A DNA stretch of 64,000 bases from Xanthocytophaga flava. GTDB lineage: Bacteria > Bacteroidota > Bacteroidia > Cytophagales > 172606-1. A program made the position numbers and the translations under genes. The stretch is from contig JASJOS010000011.1 of assembly GCA_030068525.1 (NCBI GenBank), forward strand, positions 1 through 64,000, given 5' to 3'. The stretch's first letter is position 1. The number at the start of each line of letters is the position of its first letter. This document shows, one piece after another, positions 23,120-33,040 of the stretch. The notes below the pieces were generated by a model that searched no databases, had not been told where the DNA came from, and saw nothing but the letters and a program-made list of their open reading frames with translations.

Positions 23120-25507
23120 CTAGTAGTTTTTCAGCAGGCGTACATCATACACTCCACCTGCCACAGAACCAGTTGCAGCGACAAACTTTACGATAATCTT
23201 ATCGTCTTTGCTCTTTTGTGTAACCTGAGCAGGGATAGAATATTCTGCTGTAAAAAACTGATCTCCACGGCTGCCATCCAAGGTGACACGGGTTACTTTC
23301 ACATCATTCAAAAATATATCAAACGTGCGATCTTTATCCAAGCCATAGTAGGTAACCTGCAGAAGAGTTGCCTTCTTTTCTTTATTATTTAATACATAAC
23401 TAAACCAGCCACGGGCATCACGCCAGTGACGATTTTTGTGTATGCCTGTCTGGGTATTTTCTCCGGTAAAGAAATGATCTGATTCGGGTTGCTGTTCTCC
23501 TGGGAAAACCTTATCCACTGTGCGTTGCTCATCTTTCAGATTTGTATATTCTTTTTTCGCCAGCATTTCCTGTGTTTGAGCAATTTGCGCCTGGGTAGTC
23601 TGAGGCCAGTAAACAACATACCGGGCATCATGTAAACGGAAAAATGGGATAAGCTCTATCTGTTGGTACTTTTTGGGATAGATCACATCTGAAGCTGTAA
23701 ATGTCAGTGATTTACCCGTTACAGGTGTGAGGCTGGCAAGTAAATTCTTTTCCTCCCCAACCAATAAGGGTGATTCTGATAGTGGATATAGCTTGCCCTT
23801 AGCGACATGACCCATCCGGCTGTCATCAGCAAATAATCCTGTCAGGTCAGTTGTATCTGTTTTGGCTGCCAGCAGAATCGGACCATGAAACACGGCGTAA
23901 TAATTCGTATGGTCGGCAATCTGTTCCAGACGGTTTGCCATGGGAATATGCAGTTCTATTTTATCTCCTGTTTTCCATTTGCGATTTAGAGAGATATAGG
24001 TGCCTGGTGTAGCCGTTATCTTTTCTGCTTTGCCATTAATGCTGACTGTCAAGGCTCCTGCAGACACCCAGGATGGATAGCGTACTTTTACTTCAAGAGT
24101 AGTTGGTTTCTTTGCCTCAATCAGAAGAGTAACATCTTCACTATCTGGAAAGCGGGTTTGTTGAGTGAGGGTGAGATTTTTTTCTTTCCAGGATACAGAA
24201 GATGGAATAAACAAATTGACAAATAGTTCATTGGTAGAATGGGCATAAATCATTTCCCCATACTTGGCATGGTTTTCCAGACCTGATCCTACACAACACC
24301 AAAAGCTGGATTGTGGCTGAGAGTATACCCGATAATGTCTGGGACGCATGGGAGTAAAATAGACAAAGCCACCCCGATCCGGATGTTGAGAAGATAAAAT
24401 ATGGTTATACAATCCCTTCTCATAATAGTCTATATACTTCACCTCTGCAGAAGTCTGGTATAGACTTTCTGTAAGTTTCAGCATATTGTAGGTATTACAC
24501 GTTTCCGGCCCTTCTACATCTGTGATCATCGACGTAAAGTCAGAGGCGGGATGAAAATGCTCCCGTACACTATTGCCTCCAATCGCGACTGACCGATGAG
24601 TAACTACTGTTTCCCAGAAGAAACGAGCAGCTTCTTCATAGCTCTTATCTCCATCTAGTTCGGCAATTCGTTTAAATCCAATTACTTTAGGAATTTGTGT
24701 ATTGGCATGTAGTCCATTGAGTTTATCCTGATCTGTGGCTAAAGGTGTCAGAATGATCTGGTGTGAAAACTTCCGGGCTAGGTCCAGGTATTTTTTATCC
24801 CCAGTAATAGATGCTACATCGGCAAAGATCTCATTCATCCCTCCATGTTCAGCAGTAAGCATTTTCTGAATCTGTGCTTCATCCAGATTGGCTACCAGCT
24901 TCACTGCCCAGTCTGATAACTTAATCAGCATTTCCTTTGCATCCTGATTGTTCGCATACCAGTATGCATCCCGTAAACCAGCATACAGCTTATGAATATT
25001 ATACCACGGTACCCATTTATTATTCAAGGAGAAATTACTTACCTCTATTTTGCCCTGTGCTACCTGCTTCCACATTTCCAGTCCACCAGGAGTGCCACCT
25101 ATGTACCCATTGCCATTTTTATCCTGACAACGTTTTAGTTCGCTGATCATATAATTCAGACGTTCCTGTACTTTCGGATTGCCTGTAGACGCACACATCA
25201 GTGCCAGAGCCGTAAGATAATGTCCTCCTACATGACCATCCAAACCTGTATTTTCCCAATTGGTATAACTGCTCGCTTTGGGAGTAATTCCAGCTTCCCG
25301 TAAGAAAGGCGCAAGTAGTCTGTCCGGATCAAGAGAAAGTATATAGTTCAGATCGGTCTGCTCTGCCTTCAGGAAGGGGCTATCAAGCAATTTTACATCC
25401 TGTAATGGAAACCGGGCAGCTTTACTGGGCTCAACCGGTTTGATCTGAGATAAAGCAGAGCCTATTGAGATAAGCAAACAGGCAGATGAGAAAAGGATTT
25501 TTTTCAT
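23120..25507 (-). CDS. Secreted GH127/GH146-type beta-L-arabinofuranosidase, 795 aa
   Basis: A Sec signal peptide (about 1-21) sends it out of the cytoplasm. The remainder matches the GH127/GH146 (former DUF1680) fold with an (alpha/alpha)6 barrel and a C-terminal beta domain. The cysteine-glycosidase zinc site is intact: Glu335 and Cys337 in GPETCNTY, and Cys404-Cys405 in SFWCCVGSG, of which the first Cys is the expected nucleophile. Glu316 (NSVREHF) is the likely acid/base. Expected activity is removal of beta-L-arabinofuranose from plant glycans. The C-terminal 120 residues resemble an extra domain often found on these secreted enzymes. It is the last gene of the sigma-FecR-SusC-SusD unit. 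Linkage specificity is inferred from family. Confidence 0.9.
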   Translation of the reverse strand: MKKILFSSACLLISIGSALSQIKPVEPSKAARFPLQDVKLLDSPFLKAEQTDLNYILSLDPDRLLAPFLREAGITPKASSYTNWENTGLDGHVGGHYLTALALMCASTGNPKVQERLNYMISELKRCQDKNGNGYIGGTPGGLEMWKQVAQGKIEVSNFSLNNKWVPWYNIHKLYAGLRDAYWYANNQDAKEMLIKLSDWAVKLVANLDEAQIQKMLTAEHGGMNEIFADVASITGDKKYLDLARKFSHQIILTPLATDQDKLNGLHANTQIPKVIGFKRIAELDGDKSYEEAARFFWETVVTHRSVAIGGNSVREHFHPASDFTSMITDVEGPETCNTYNMLKLTESLYQTSAEVKYIDYYEKGLYNHILSSQHPDRGGFVYFTPMRPRHYRVYSQPQSSFWCCVGSGLENHAKYGEMIYAHSTNELFVNLFIPSSVSWKEKNLTLTQQTRFPDSEDVTLLIEAKKPTTLEVKVRYPSWVSAGALTVSINGKAEKITATPGTYISLNRKWKTGDKIELHIPMANRLEQIADHTNYYAVFHGPILLAAKTDTTDLTGLFADDSRMGHVAKGKLYPLSESPLLVGEEKNLLASLTPVTGKSLTFTASDVIYPKKYQQIELIPFFRLHDARYVVYWPQTTQAQIAQTQEMLAKKEYTNLKDEQRTVDKVFPGEQQPESDHFFTGENTQTGIHKNRHWRDARGWFSYVLNNKEKKATLLQVTYYGLDKDRTFDIFLNDVKVTRVTLDGSRGDQFFTAEYSIPAQVTQKSKDDKIIVKFVAATGSVAGGVYDVRLLKNY

Positions 25508-25538
25508 GTGACTAATATAATTTCATAAAGGGAAGCAA

Positions 25539-25568
25539 AAACCCTTCCTGTTTTATCAGAAAGGGTTT
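25539..25568 (-). terminator. Hairpin between susD and the GH127 gene
   Basis: AAACCCTT (25539-25546) pairs with AAGGGTTT (25561-25568). On the minus strand the hairpin is followed by TTTTT, so it can act as a partial terminator or RNA-processing stem lowering GH127 expression relative to SusC/SusD. Confidence 0.65.
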
Positions 25569-25573
25569 ACTAG

Positions 25574-27193
25574 TTAATAACCAGAGTTCTGACTTAAATT
25601 TCCATTTTTAGCTATTTCTGGTCGAGGTATAGGTAGTAACGTCCGATAATCGCCATTAGGGCTATGTGATAACCAGGATTTGGTTGTAAATACTCCAAAA
25701 CGTATCAGGTCCTGACGACGACGGCCTTCCTGTGCAAATTCCCAGCCCAACTCATCCAGGAATCGACCATATTGAATATCTGCACCACCCTCATCCGTGC
25801 TGGTCAGGTGATTGCGTAAGCCATAGTCATATCTGCTACCTTTCATCAGATCTGCACCTGTTACAGTGGCTTTTGCAGGATTAGAAGTAAAATTACGTGC
25901 TCTTACCTGAGTAACCAGTATCGCTGCTTCATCCGCTTTTCCAGTGCGTAATAAAGATTCTGCTTTCATCATCAACACATCGGCATAACGTAGCAATGGC
26001 CAATCGTTACTAAGATTAACAGTAGAGTTATCGGCTATCTCAAACTTGCCTAACCGGAATCCATGCACTTCTTCGGACTGGTCTACTCCCGGAAGTTCAT
26101 TGATAAAGCTTAGTGGCTTCCCTGCATAGGCACCCAGTGTCGACTTTAAAGCTACCCCACTAGAAGAGTATTGTTGTCCCTGTATCCAGTTGTTTTTCAG
26201 GCGGCTATCATCCGGATCAAAAGTGTCAATAAACTGAGGAATAGCACAGATACCACCCCAGGGAGTAAATTGAAGATTATAGGTAGCCTGACTGGACGGT
26301 TGTAGTGTTTCCATATGTATGGAAAACGAATTCCAGGCAGTTACATATTTTTCATCAAAGGGAAGCGCGAAAATGATCTCTTTAGATGTTTCATTTTCTG
26401 TTTTGAATACATCTTTCTGATTGGCCTCTAAGGCAAAGCCTGCACCAGAATTAATGACAGCGTCACATTGCTCAATGCATTTATCCCAGGCAGCTGTGCC
26501 ACTGTACACTTCTGCATTCAGATAAACCTTTGCCAGCAGAGCATGGGCAGCCCATTTGTTAAACCGTCCATAGGTAGACTGATTGTTGTCTTCACTCAAC
26601 AGAGGCAAGTTGTCTGTAATTTCTTTTACAATAAACTCATAGACCTCTTTGCGTGTATTTTGTTCTGGTAGCTGTCCTTCAGGAAGATCAAATTTAGTAA
26701 TGATAGGAACATTGCCATACAGATCACAAAGCACATAATAATAAGAGGCCCGAAGCACCTTCAATTCCGCCAATGTAGCCTCTTTGGCATCTGTGATAGG
26801 TATACCTCCTGATTCAATTTGGTAAATAATACGATTGCAGTTGGTAATCCCCGCAAAGGATCTGCCCCAGGTCTGGATAGTAACATCATCATCTGGTGTC
26901 CACTTGTGTTCGTGTATCCGTCGATAAATACCTCCATCTACCCATCCATTAGGACGTGATGGGATCACCAGTTGATCGGCAGATACTTCCTGTATTCGAA
27001 ACAGGCCATTCCATTGTTGTAGTACATCCCGCCAGTTTGTATAGGCTGCACCTACCAATGCTGCTATGTCATTAGTGGTAGGATTAAACTGACCAGCAAT
27101 AATCTGATTGTAACTTACATCATCCAATCTGGTACAGGCAGAAATGCCCATAATGCCAACAATAAAATATTTATGTAGAGTCGAAAATTTCAT
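25574..27193 (-). CDS. SusD/RagB-family glycan-binding lipoprotein, 539 aa
   Basis: SusD-like proteins form the lid that captures glycans over a SusC channel on the outer membrane. A lipoprotein signal ends at ISAC (Cys20). The SusD helical TPR-like fold shows in ATLAELKVLRASYYYVLCDL and GRFNKWAAHALLAKVYLNAEV, and in the C-terminal LLRYADVLMMKAESLLRTGK and GWEFAQEGRRRQDLIRFG. The gene starts 32 bases after susC and precedes the GH127 gene, completing a SusC/SusD pair. Confidence 0.95.
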   Translation of the reverse strand: MKFSTLHKYFIVGIMGISACTRLDDVSYNQIIAGQFNPTTNDIAALVGAAYTNWRDVLQQWNGLFRIQEVSADQLVIPSRPNGWVDGGIYRRIHEHKWTPDDDVTIQTWGRSFAGITNCNRIIYQIESGGIPITDAKEATLAELKVLRASYYYVLCDLYGNVPIITKFDLPEGQLPEQNTRKEVYEFIVKEITDNLPLLSEDNNQSTYGRFNKWAAHALLAKVYLNAEVYSGTAAWDKCIEQCDAVINSGAGFALEANQKDVFKTENETSKEIIFALPFDEKYVTAWNSFSIHMETLQPSSQATYNLQFTPWGGICAIPQFIDTFDPDDSRLKNNWIQGQQYSSSGVALKSTLGAYAGKPLSFINELPGVDQSEEVHGFRLGKFEIADNSTVNLSNDWPLLRYADVLMMKAESLLRTGKADEAAILVTQVRARNFTSNPAKATVTGADLMKGSRYDYGLRNHLTSTDEGGADIQYGRFLDELGWEFAQEGRRRQDLIRFGVFTTKSWLSHSPNGDYRTLLPIPRPEIAKNGNLSQNSGY

Positions 27194-27225
27194 ATGTGTA
27201 AGAGAATTAAGTAAAGGAGATAGAC

Positions 27226-30200
27226 TTAGAAGTTTAGATTAACACCTACCGTAAATGTGCGCGTCGTTGGATATTTATCCCGGTCATCGTTGCCGGGGTT
27301 CAGTCCGAGGCGGTTTACTTCAGGATCTATTCCCTTATAACCTGTAATGATAAATGTATTTAATGTAGACACATACACACGGGCAGAGTGAATATATTTG
27401 TTGCTCAGGTTACGAATATTGTAGCCCAGAATGATGTTATCTATCTTCCAGAAATCGCCGTTTTCAACATAATGGCTATTGAACTCTAGTGGCATGCTTG
27501 TACTTAGAACTGCCTTGCCATACACTTTGTCGTAGGCTGATTTCAGACGATTGTATTGTTGCAAGCCTGTATTTTCATAATACATACGTTGGAAGTTCAA
27601 TATCTGATATTTGAAGGCGCCCCGCATAGTGACACTCACATCGAAATTTTTGTATCGGAAGTTGTTATTCCATCCTGCATAAAATTTAGGAAGTCCATTG
27701 CCCAATACTTTCTTATCTTCAAAGGCGTGCTGAAAATCATCATAAGCCACAGGTTTGCCATCACGGCCTTCATATATCCATTTTCCGTCTTCTGAAATGT
27801 CTACTACTTTAAATCCATAGAAGTCCCCAATGTTTTTGCCTACAGTGACAATGTTGGTAAAAGTTTGAATAGGTTCACCCGTAGATCCTGTAGTGAAGTA
27901 ATTGTTGGTGGTTTTATAGATGTCGTTGGAAAGACTCACCAGCTTGTTGGTATTGGTAGAGAAATTAAAGCTGGTTGTCCATTGGAAATCCTGTGTCTGA
28001 ACCGGAGTAATGTTAAGCATTACTTCCAGACCTTTGTTTTCCATAATTCCTACGTTTGCACGGGTAGAAGGGTATAAGTTTGGAGGACTTGGTACCTGGA
28101 AGTCATACAATAGCCCATTGATGCGGCGGATATAATAGTCTACACTACCACTTATCTTACCTTTCAATAAGGAGTAATCTATACCAATGTTGCTCTCATG
28201 TTTTTCTTCCCAGCGTAAGTTAGGATTGGGGTTCTGAGAAGGCCCAAGCGTTTGAATCCATTTGCCATCTGAATATACATAGTTTCCATAGCTGAGAATT
28301 GCTACACCCAAAAACAAATCACTGGGTTGTGTACCTGTAACCCCATATCCTGCACGAAGTTTTAACTCATCTATCACATTTTGATTGCGCATAAATGGTT
28401 CACTGCTAATACGCCAGCCTGCGGATACTGCTGGGAAGTTACCCCAAGGTTGTTTGGTCCCGTATAACTGACTGGCAGCCTCATGACGTAAGCTAACCAT
28501 CAACAGATACTTCTCATTGTAGTTGTAGGTTAACCTACCAAAGAAGCCAATCAGATTGGTAAGTGTTTTAGTACTAAACTCGGGTGCCAGACCTGTTTTT
28601 AATGCATTCCCAATACCAATATTATTATAGCTGAAGCGATCAGTTGGAAAGTCCCAGTTCTGCATCCAGAAGTTGGTATACATATTATCCTGATAGCTAT
28701 AACCACCTAAAATTGTAAACTTATGATTATTAATCTCCTTGGAGTATTGAGCAGTTAGCTCCATCAGCTTGCTTACATTGCTACTGGCTCCTACAGATGC
28801 ATAACCATTCTTGCCATCCCGCAGAGTGGAAATATGGTTTTTGGTTTCTGCATATCCTCTGTTTTCATTGAACTTGGTATACGAAACCAGCGCTGATAAC
28901 TTCAGATCTTTTATAGGATTAAATGTAAGAGAGGCATTCAGCCTTGTATTTTGAGAAGAGTTTTCCCCATCGCTTTCATAAATCCGTCCCAGTGGATTTT
29001 CATAATTAAACAAGCTGGGCTGCTCAAACCAGTGCCCTGTTGAATCTTTAACTGGAGCCGTTGGGTTTTGGATCAAGGTTTGGCGATAAGTATATCCACT
29101 AAAACTAAATCCATCACCTGTAGTCGTATATTTATTGTTTGCATTCAGAATACCCATATTCAGCTTCACCTTGTCATTGAACATAGAGTGATTGATATCT
29201 ATTCTGCCAGTGAACGTTTCATTATTTGATTTTTTGAATATCCCCTGAAGTGAACGATAGTTAACATTTGCCAGATAATTAGTTGTATTATTACCTCCTC
29301 TAAAAGTAATATTATGTACGTGAGAGATTGGAGTTTGTGTACTCTCTTTCAGCCAATCTGTAGAGCTGCCCAGATCCCAGGATGCATCCCGCTGACCAGA
29401 CGCAATCTGACTGCGATAATCTGCAGCTGTCAGCATATCCAGCTTTCTGGCAATAGTTTGTGTACTTACATAGCCACTGTATTCTACACTATTAGTAAAG
29501 TTAGCTCCTGCTCTGCGGGTGGTCACCAGAATAACCCCATTGGTTCCACGTGTTCCATAAATAGCTGCTGCTGACCCATCCTTTAATACATCAATGCTTT
29601 CAATATCTTCAGGGGATACTGTTTTCAAATCGCCTGGTATACCATCAATAATTACCAGCGGATTAGAGTTTGCACCTAATAAGGTTGTATTTCCACGAAG
29701 TAAAATCTGCGAGCCACTGGTAGGATCACCACTGGGTGCTGTAATACTAAGTCCTGCTACTTTACCTTGTAGCAGCTGACCTGCATCCAGTACCGGGCCT
29801 TTGACAAAGTTTTCAGCTTTCACTGTTTGCACAGCACTGGTTACTTCTACCCGGCGCTGTGTGCCATATCCGACAACTACTACTTCTGATAGTGCTTTGA
29901 TGTCTGGAACCAGTTTGATATCTACGACATTGCGGTTGTTAATGGCAATTTCTTCAGTGGTATACCCTATAAATGAAAATACCAGAGTACCATTTTCACT
30001 AGGTATTGCCAGCGAGTATTTTCCATCTTTATCGGTAGAGGTACCAGTAGTTGTACCTTTCAAACTCACGCTCACCCCAGGGAGTCCATTGCCGTTTTCG
30101 TCTGTGACAGTGCCTGTAATAGTGATGGCATAAGCATTTACACTAGCCAAGGTATTGGCATCCATCTTTCCATTTGAAGAATCATCAGTTATCCTTTTAC

Positions 30201-30558
30201 TTAAAACTACCTGGCTGCCTACTACTTCATAATTTATATTTAAAGGATGGAGAATGGTTTGTAAAATATCTTCGACTGCCTTATTATCAGCATGAACACT
30301 TACTTTACGCTCAGGTAAGATGGCCTGTGGTATATAAGAAAATTTGATATTCGTTATTTTCTCAATCTGACTCAGTACAACATGTAGTTGTTGATTATCA
30401 AACTGTAGAGTCACTTTTTTACTGAGATCCGCCTGTGCATATGAATAGGAATGGTTAGCAAGAGCAATACCCCCGAATAGAAGAACTATACTTATTTGGA
30501 GGGCTGAGATCTTCATGATTTTCCAAACAATTTTAGGAAGTTGTCGTTTTGTTTGCAT
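27226..30558 (-). CDS. SusC/RagA TonB-linked outer-membrane transporter with STN domain, 1110 aa
   Basis: The N-terminus holds a signal segment (about 15-45), then an STN secretin/TonB domain (residues about 50-115, VTLQFDNQQLHVVLSQIEKI), a carboxypeptidase-D-like domain (VSGTVTDENG-type, about 150-230), the TonB box/plug with SEVVVVGYGTQRR and GTRGTNGVILVTTRR, and a 22-strand barrel ending in VGVNLNF. The STN domain marks receptors that also signal to a FecR anti-sigma factor, fitting the adjacent sigma/FecR genes. I used the ATG at 30556-30558 (MQTKRQLP); a start at 30609 adds 17 residues. Substrate is probably arabinose-containing glycan, judging from GH127. Confidence 0.95.
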   Translation of the reverse strand: MQTKRQLPKIVWKIMKISALQISIVLLFGGIALANHSYSYAQADLSKKVTLQFDNQQLHVVLSQIEKITNIKFSYIPQAILPERKVSVHADNKAVEDILQTILHPLNINYEVVGSQVVLSKRITDDSSNGKMDANTLASVNAYAITITGTVTDENGNGLPGVSVSLKGTTTGTSTDKDGKYSLAIPSENGTLVFSFIGYTTEEIAINNRNVVDIKLVPDIKALSEVVVVGYGTQRRVEVTSAVQTVKAENFVKGPVLDAGQLLQGKVAGLSITAPSGDPTSGSQILLRGNTTLLGANSNPLVIIDGIPGDLKTVSPEDIESIDVLKDGSAAAIYGTRGTNGVILVTTRRAGANFTNSVEYSGYVSTQTIARKLDMLTAADYRSQIASGQRDASWDLGSSTDWLKESTQTPISHVHNITFRGGNNTTNYLANVNYRSLQGIFKKSNNETFTGRIDINHSMFNDKVKLNMGILNANNKYTTTGDGFSFSGYTYRQTLIQNPTAPVKDSTGHWFEQPSLFNYENPLGRIYESDGENSSQNTRLNASLTFNPIKDLKLSALVSYTKFNENRGYAETKNHISTLRDGKNGYASVGASSNVSKLMELTAQYSKEINNHKFTILGGYSYQDNMYTNFWMQNWDFPTDRFSYNNIGIGNALKTGLAPEFSTKTLTNLIGFFGRLTYNYNEKYLLMVSLRHEAASQLYGTKQPWGNFPAVSAGWRISSEPFMRNQNVIDELKLRAGYGVTGTQPSDLFLGVAILSYGNYVYSDGKWIQTLGPSQNPNPNLRWEEKHESNIGIDYSLLKGKISGSVDYYIRRINGLLYDFQVPSPPNLYPSTRANVGIMENKGLEVMLNITPVQTQDFQWTTSFNFSTNTNKLVSLSNDIYKTTNNYFTTGSTGEPIQTFTNIVTVGKNIGDFYGFKVVDISEDGKWIYEGRDGKPVAYDDFQHAFEDKKVLGNGLPKFYAGWNNNFRYKNFDVSVTMRGAFKYQILNFQRMYYENTGLQQYNRLKSAYDKVYGKAVLSTSMPLEFNSHYVENGDFWKIDNIILGYNIRNLSNKYIHSARVYVSTLNTFIITGYKGIDPEVNRLGLNPGNDDRDKYPTTRTFTVGVNLNF

Positions 30559-30606
30559 ATTTTTACTTTGCTTTTGTGTGTCAACAAAAGGCAATACAAT
30601 CCCTGT

Positions 30607-30694
30607 CACATGCTACATGTGGTACTCTCACTTGCCTTTATAGATGAGAGAAGGGACAATTCAGAGTCAGTGATGCTGGCACATCGCTGACTCT
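30607..30694 (-). promoter_or_regulatory. Structured leader upstream of susC
   Basis: Three hairpins lie in a row before susC: CACATG/CATGTG with a 3-base loop (30607-30621), CTCTCA/TGAGAG (30625-30650) and a 13-bp stem with one G-T pair (30663-30675 with 30682-30694). None has a good T-run, so they are more likely leader structure than a plain terminator. Confidence 0.55.
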
Positions 30695-30795
30695 TACCTT
30701 TCCGCAAAAATGTTGTTAGTTAAGTCTTGGTCTATTCATGTATATTAGATTTTTGGTGGTTATCGAATATGTGAGAGATGGTTTTTATAGACTTT

Positions 30796-31833
30796 TTAGT
30801 TACATCCTTTTGAAGTAATCACAATCATTGTATCTGTTACCTGAAAGCTGCCTGACATAGTTTTACAGATAATAGTTAACTTATCCTGTAGTGTCGAGTA
30901 GTCTGATAGGTCAGCTGTGAAGGTACAGCCTGCCAATACATGCCGATCATAGGATATATCTACTCCATATACGTCTTCCAATGCAGCAAATACTTCAGTA
31001 AGTGGCTTGTTCTGAAAGACTAACTGTTGAGTTGCATTTTTTGTATCTAATACCTGAACATTATCTACCAGACTTTTAGTAAGCTCTTTGCTTTCAAGAT
31101 GATAGATTGCTTGTTGATTGGGTGTTAATATTAATGCATTGGTTTGTACGTTTTCCGCATCTGGTTTCTTTTGTTGATCAACAGTTTTATATACTGAAAC
31201 TTTTCCCGTTTTTACACTCACCTGGATACTTGAAGACGTTTCATATGCTTTAATTGTAAAACTTGTACCCAATACTTTGGTAATGATATCACCCGTATAT
31301 ACCAGAAATGGTTTTTCCGGATTGCGTGCTACCTGAAAGAAGGCCTCCCCGGTTAAAAAGACTTCTCTTTGTTCTGATGCAAAGTTTGTAGGATACTTTA
31401 GTGTACTTCCCGGTTGTAGTAAAACAGTACTATTATCTTCCAATGCAAGAGATATAACCTGGGTTGTATTGTTTGTTTTTTCAATCAAACGCGTACTTTC
31501 TATCTGGCTAATGACAGATGTGTTTTTTGTGTCAGATGATTTATAATACCAAAATGTTAAACCTGCTATCAATAGGATAGAAGCGGCTACCCACCATCGG
31601 AAATAAGAGGGTGTTTGGGTTGGTACAGTTTGTATGTTTTGTACATCCAGATTTGTTAGCAGTTTACTCCAGTTTGTTTTAGTCCACTCCTTTTCTTCTG
31701 CTTCAGTCGGCAATGGGTCAGCAATGTCTTTCCCCAACATATGAAACCATTGTGCAAAGACAATTTTTTCTTTCTGACTAAGTTCTCCCTTCTTATATTT
31801 ATCTAATAGCTCAATAAGTTTTTCTTGATGCAT
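30796..31833 (-). CDS. FecR-family anti-sigma factor, 345 aa
   Basis: A cytoplasmic N-terminal anti-sigma region (about 1-85) is followed by one membrane helix (WWVAASILLIAGLTFWYY). The periplasmic FecR domain contains LEDNSTVLLQPGSTLKYP, VFLTGEAFFQVARNPEKPF and VLGTSFTIKAY, and the C-terminal DUF4974 domain has LTEVFAALEDVYGVDISYD. It would hold the adjacent sigma factor until the STN domain of SusC signals substrate. It sits between the sigma and susC genes on the same strand, as in other Bacteroidota loci of this kind. Confidence 0.95.
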   Translation of the reverse strand: MHQEKLIELLDKYKKGELSQKEKIVFAQWFHMLGKDIADPLPTEAEEKEWTKTNWSKLLTNLDVQNIQTVPTQTPSYFRWWVAASILLIAGLTFWYYKSSDTKNTSVISQIESTRLIEKTNNTTQVISLALEDNSTVLLQPGSTLKYPTNFASEQREVFLTGEAFFQVARNPEKPFLVYTGDIITKVLGTSFTIKAYETSSSIQVSVKTGKVSVYKTVDQQKKPDAENVQTNALILTPNQQAIYHLESKELTKSLVDNVQVLDTKNATQQLVFQNKPLTEVFAALEDVYGVDISYDRHVLAGCTFTADLSDYSTLQDKLTIICKTMSGSFQVTDTMIVITSKGCN

Positions 31834-32111
31834 ACAAACACAGGCAATGATTTGAAAAAATGTATTTTGTCTAATTTTATAATGGATTTATTCAAAATAT
31901 TCTGCTTTTATAACTAGAGACGCCTATAAATAGAGTATCCCTAGTGGCAATGCAAAAAAATATTGATTACTACCTCTAACTGACAGATAAAGTCCCATGG
32001 TAAATAGTTGAATACTATTGGGATAAGAGCAAAATACCAGAATGTATTGGTTAGTATAGTTTGGTGTAACCTATTTTAGGAATGATAGGAGAGAGGATGA
32101 TAAAATGCTTG

Positions 32112-32684
32112 TCAGAAAGTAAACCAGAATATAATCAGTGTTACAAAGTCACGAAGATAAACCCGAAGATATTTTAGTGCCTTTCCCATATGATACTCTA
32201 CCGTTTTATGAGAAATATTAAGATGTTCTGCTATCTGGTTGGCAGACTGACTTTCATAACGGCTTAATAAAAATACTTCTTTGGATTTTTCAGGCATACT
32301 AGAAATTGCTCTCTGTAAGGCTTCTTCTAACTCGTTAACGCATACTATATCTTCCGTATTGGTTTCCTGTAAATAATGATCCCATTGTATTTGTGAGGCA
32401 TATTTTTCTCGCACCAAGCAGGCTCGGATATGGGTAGTTACAGCATTGAGAATAGCAATTGCCAGATAACTCTCAATAGAGCCAGTGATATGCAACTCAT
32501 GACGTTTTAGCCAAAGTTTGGTAAACAGATCCTGTACTAGTTCTTCTGCTATTTCTTTAGAATATAATTTCTTATAAGCAATCCGATATACCTTGGAGCT
32601 ATATCGGCGATAGATCTCTTCAAATGCTGTTGTGTCATTTTGACACAATTTTTCCAAAAGGTATGCATCAGTAAAGTTTCTCAT
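32112..32684 (-). CDS. ECF sigma factor (sigma-70 family), 190 aa
   Basis: Region 2 shows in AFEEIYRRYSSKVYRIAYKK and AEELVQDLFTKLWLKRHEL; region 4 in LPEKSKEVFLLSR-like sequence (SMPEKSKEVFLLSRYESQSA) and the helix-turn-helix ISHKTVEYHMGKALKYLR. It is the SusC-linked ECF type that, with FecR, drives expression of the neighbouring transport genes. The C-terminus ends in a hydrophobic stretch (FVTLIIFWFTF) as in many Bacteroidota members. A TACCTTTG -7 element (minus strand) lies 26 bases upstream. Confidence 0.95.
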   Translation of the reverse strand: MRNFTDAYLLEKLCQNDTTAFEEIYRRYSSKVYRIAYKKLYSKEIAEELVQDLFTKLWLKRHELHITGSIESYLAIAILNAVTTHIRACLVREKYASQIQWDHYLQETNTEDIVCVNELEEALQRAISSMPEKSKEVFLLSRYESQSANQIAEHLNISHKTVEYHMGKALKYLRVYLRDFVTLIIFWFTF

Positions 32685-32709
32685 TAGCAGCTTATAAAGT
32701 GATTTTTAA

Positions 32710-32717
32710 CAAAGGTA
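32710..32717 (-). promoter_or_regulatory. -7 promoter element of the ECF sigma gene
   Basis: On the minus strand this reads TACCTTTG, matching TAnnTTTG; no exact TTTG was found at the -33 position. The element is of the housekeeping type. Confidence 0.45.
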
Positions 32718-32917
32718 AAGATATCTGTTCAGTAAATATAAAAAAATACATGTTTTTTTGAACTATCCTTGGTTTGATAATTCTGCTGTAAACAATAGGC
32801 TAAGCTATGTGGAGATATGTGTTGCCATTCTTGGCAAAGTTTATCGGAAAGAAGTGAATAGACAGATAGGTGTACTTTATAAGTCTTGTCAATTTTTCTT
32901 ATATATAATTTTCTCTG

Positions 32918-32953
32918 TTTAGTGAAAAGTAATGAAAAGATGTTTTCACTAAA
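32918..32953. repeat. 11-bp inverted repeat upstream of the haem/FG-GAP gene
   Basis: TTTAGTGAAAA (32918-32928) and TTTTCACTAAA (32943-32953) are exact inverse complements with a 14-base spacer, about 90 bases before the start codon. It may be an operator or a leader hairpin. Confidence 0.55.
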
Positions 32954-33040
32954 ATAAGATAAGCAGGTAGAGCTGATTATTCAATATTAGCTATATTACA
33001 GCCAATAGTTGTAATAAATGCTCTAAAAAATCCACCTGCT

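Larger units (their letters stand above)
32685..33040. other. Divergent gap between the sigma factor and the haem/FG-GAP gene
   Basis: These 356 bases hold the sigma-gene -7 element (32710-32717, TACCTTTG on the minus strand) and an 11-bp perfect inverted repeat near 32918-32953. No ORF was recognised. Confidence 0.5.
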
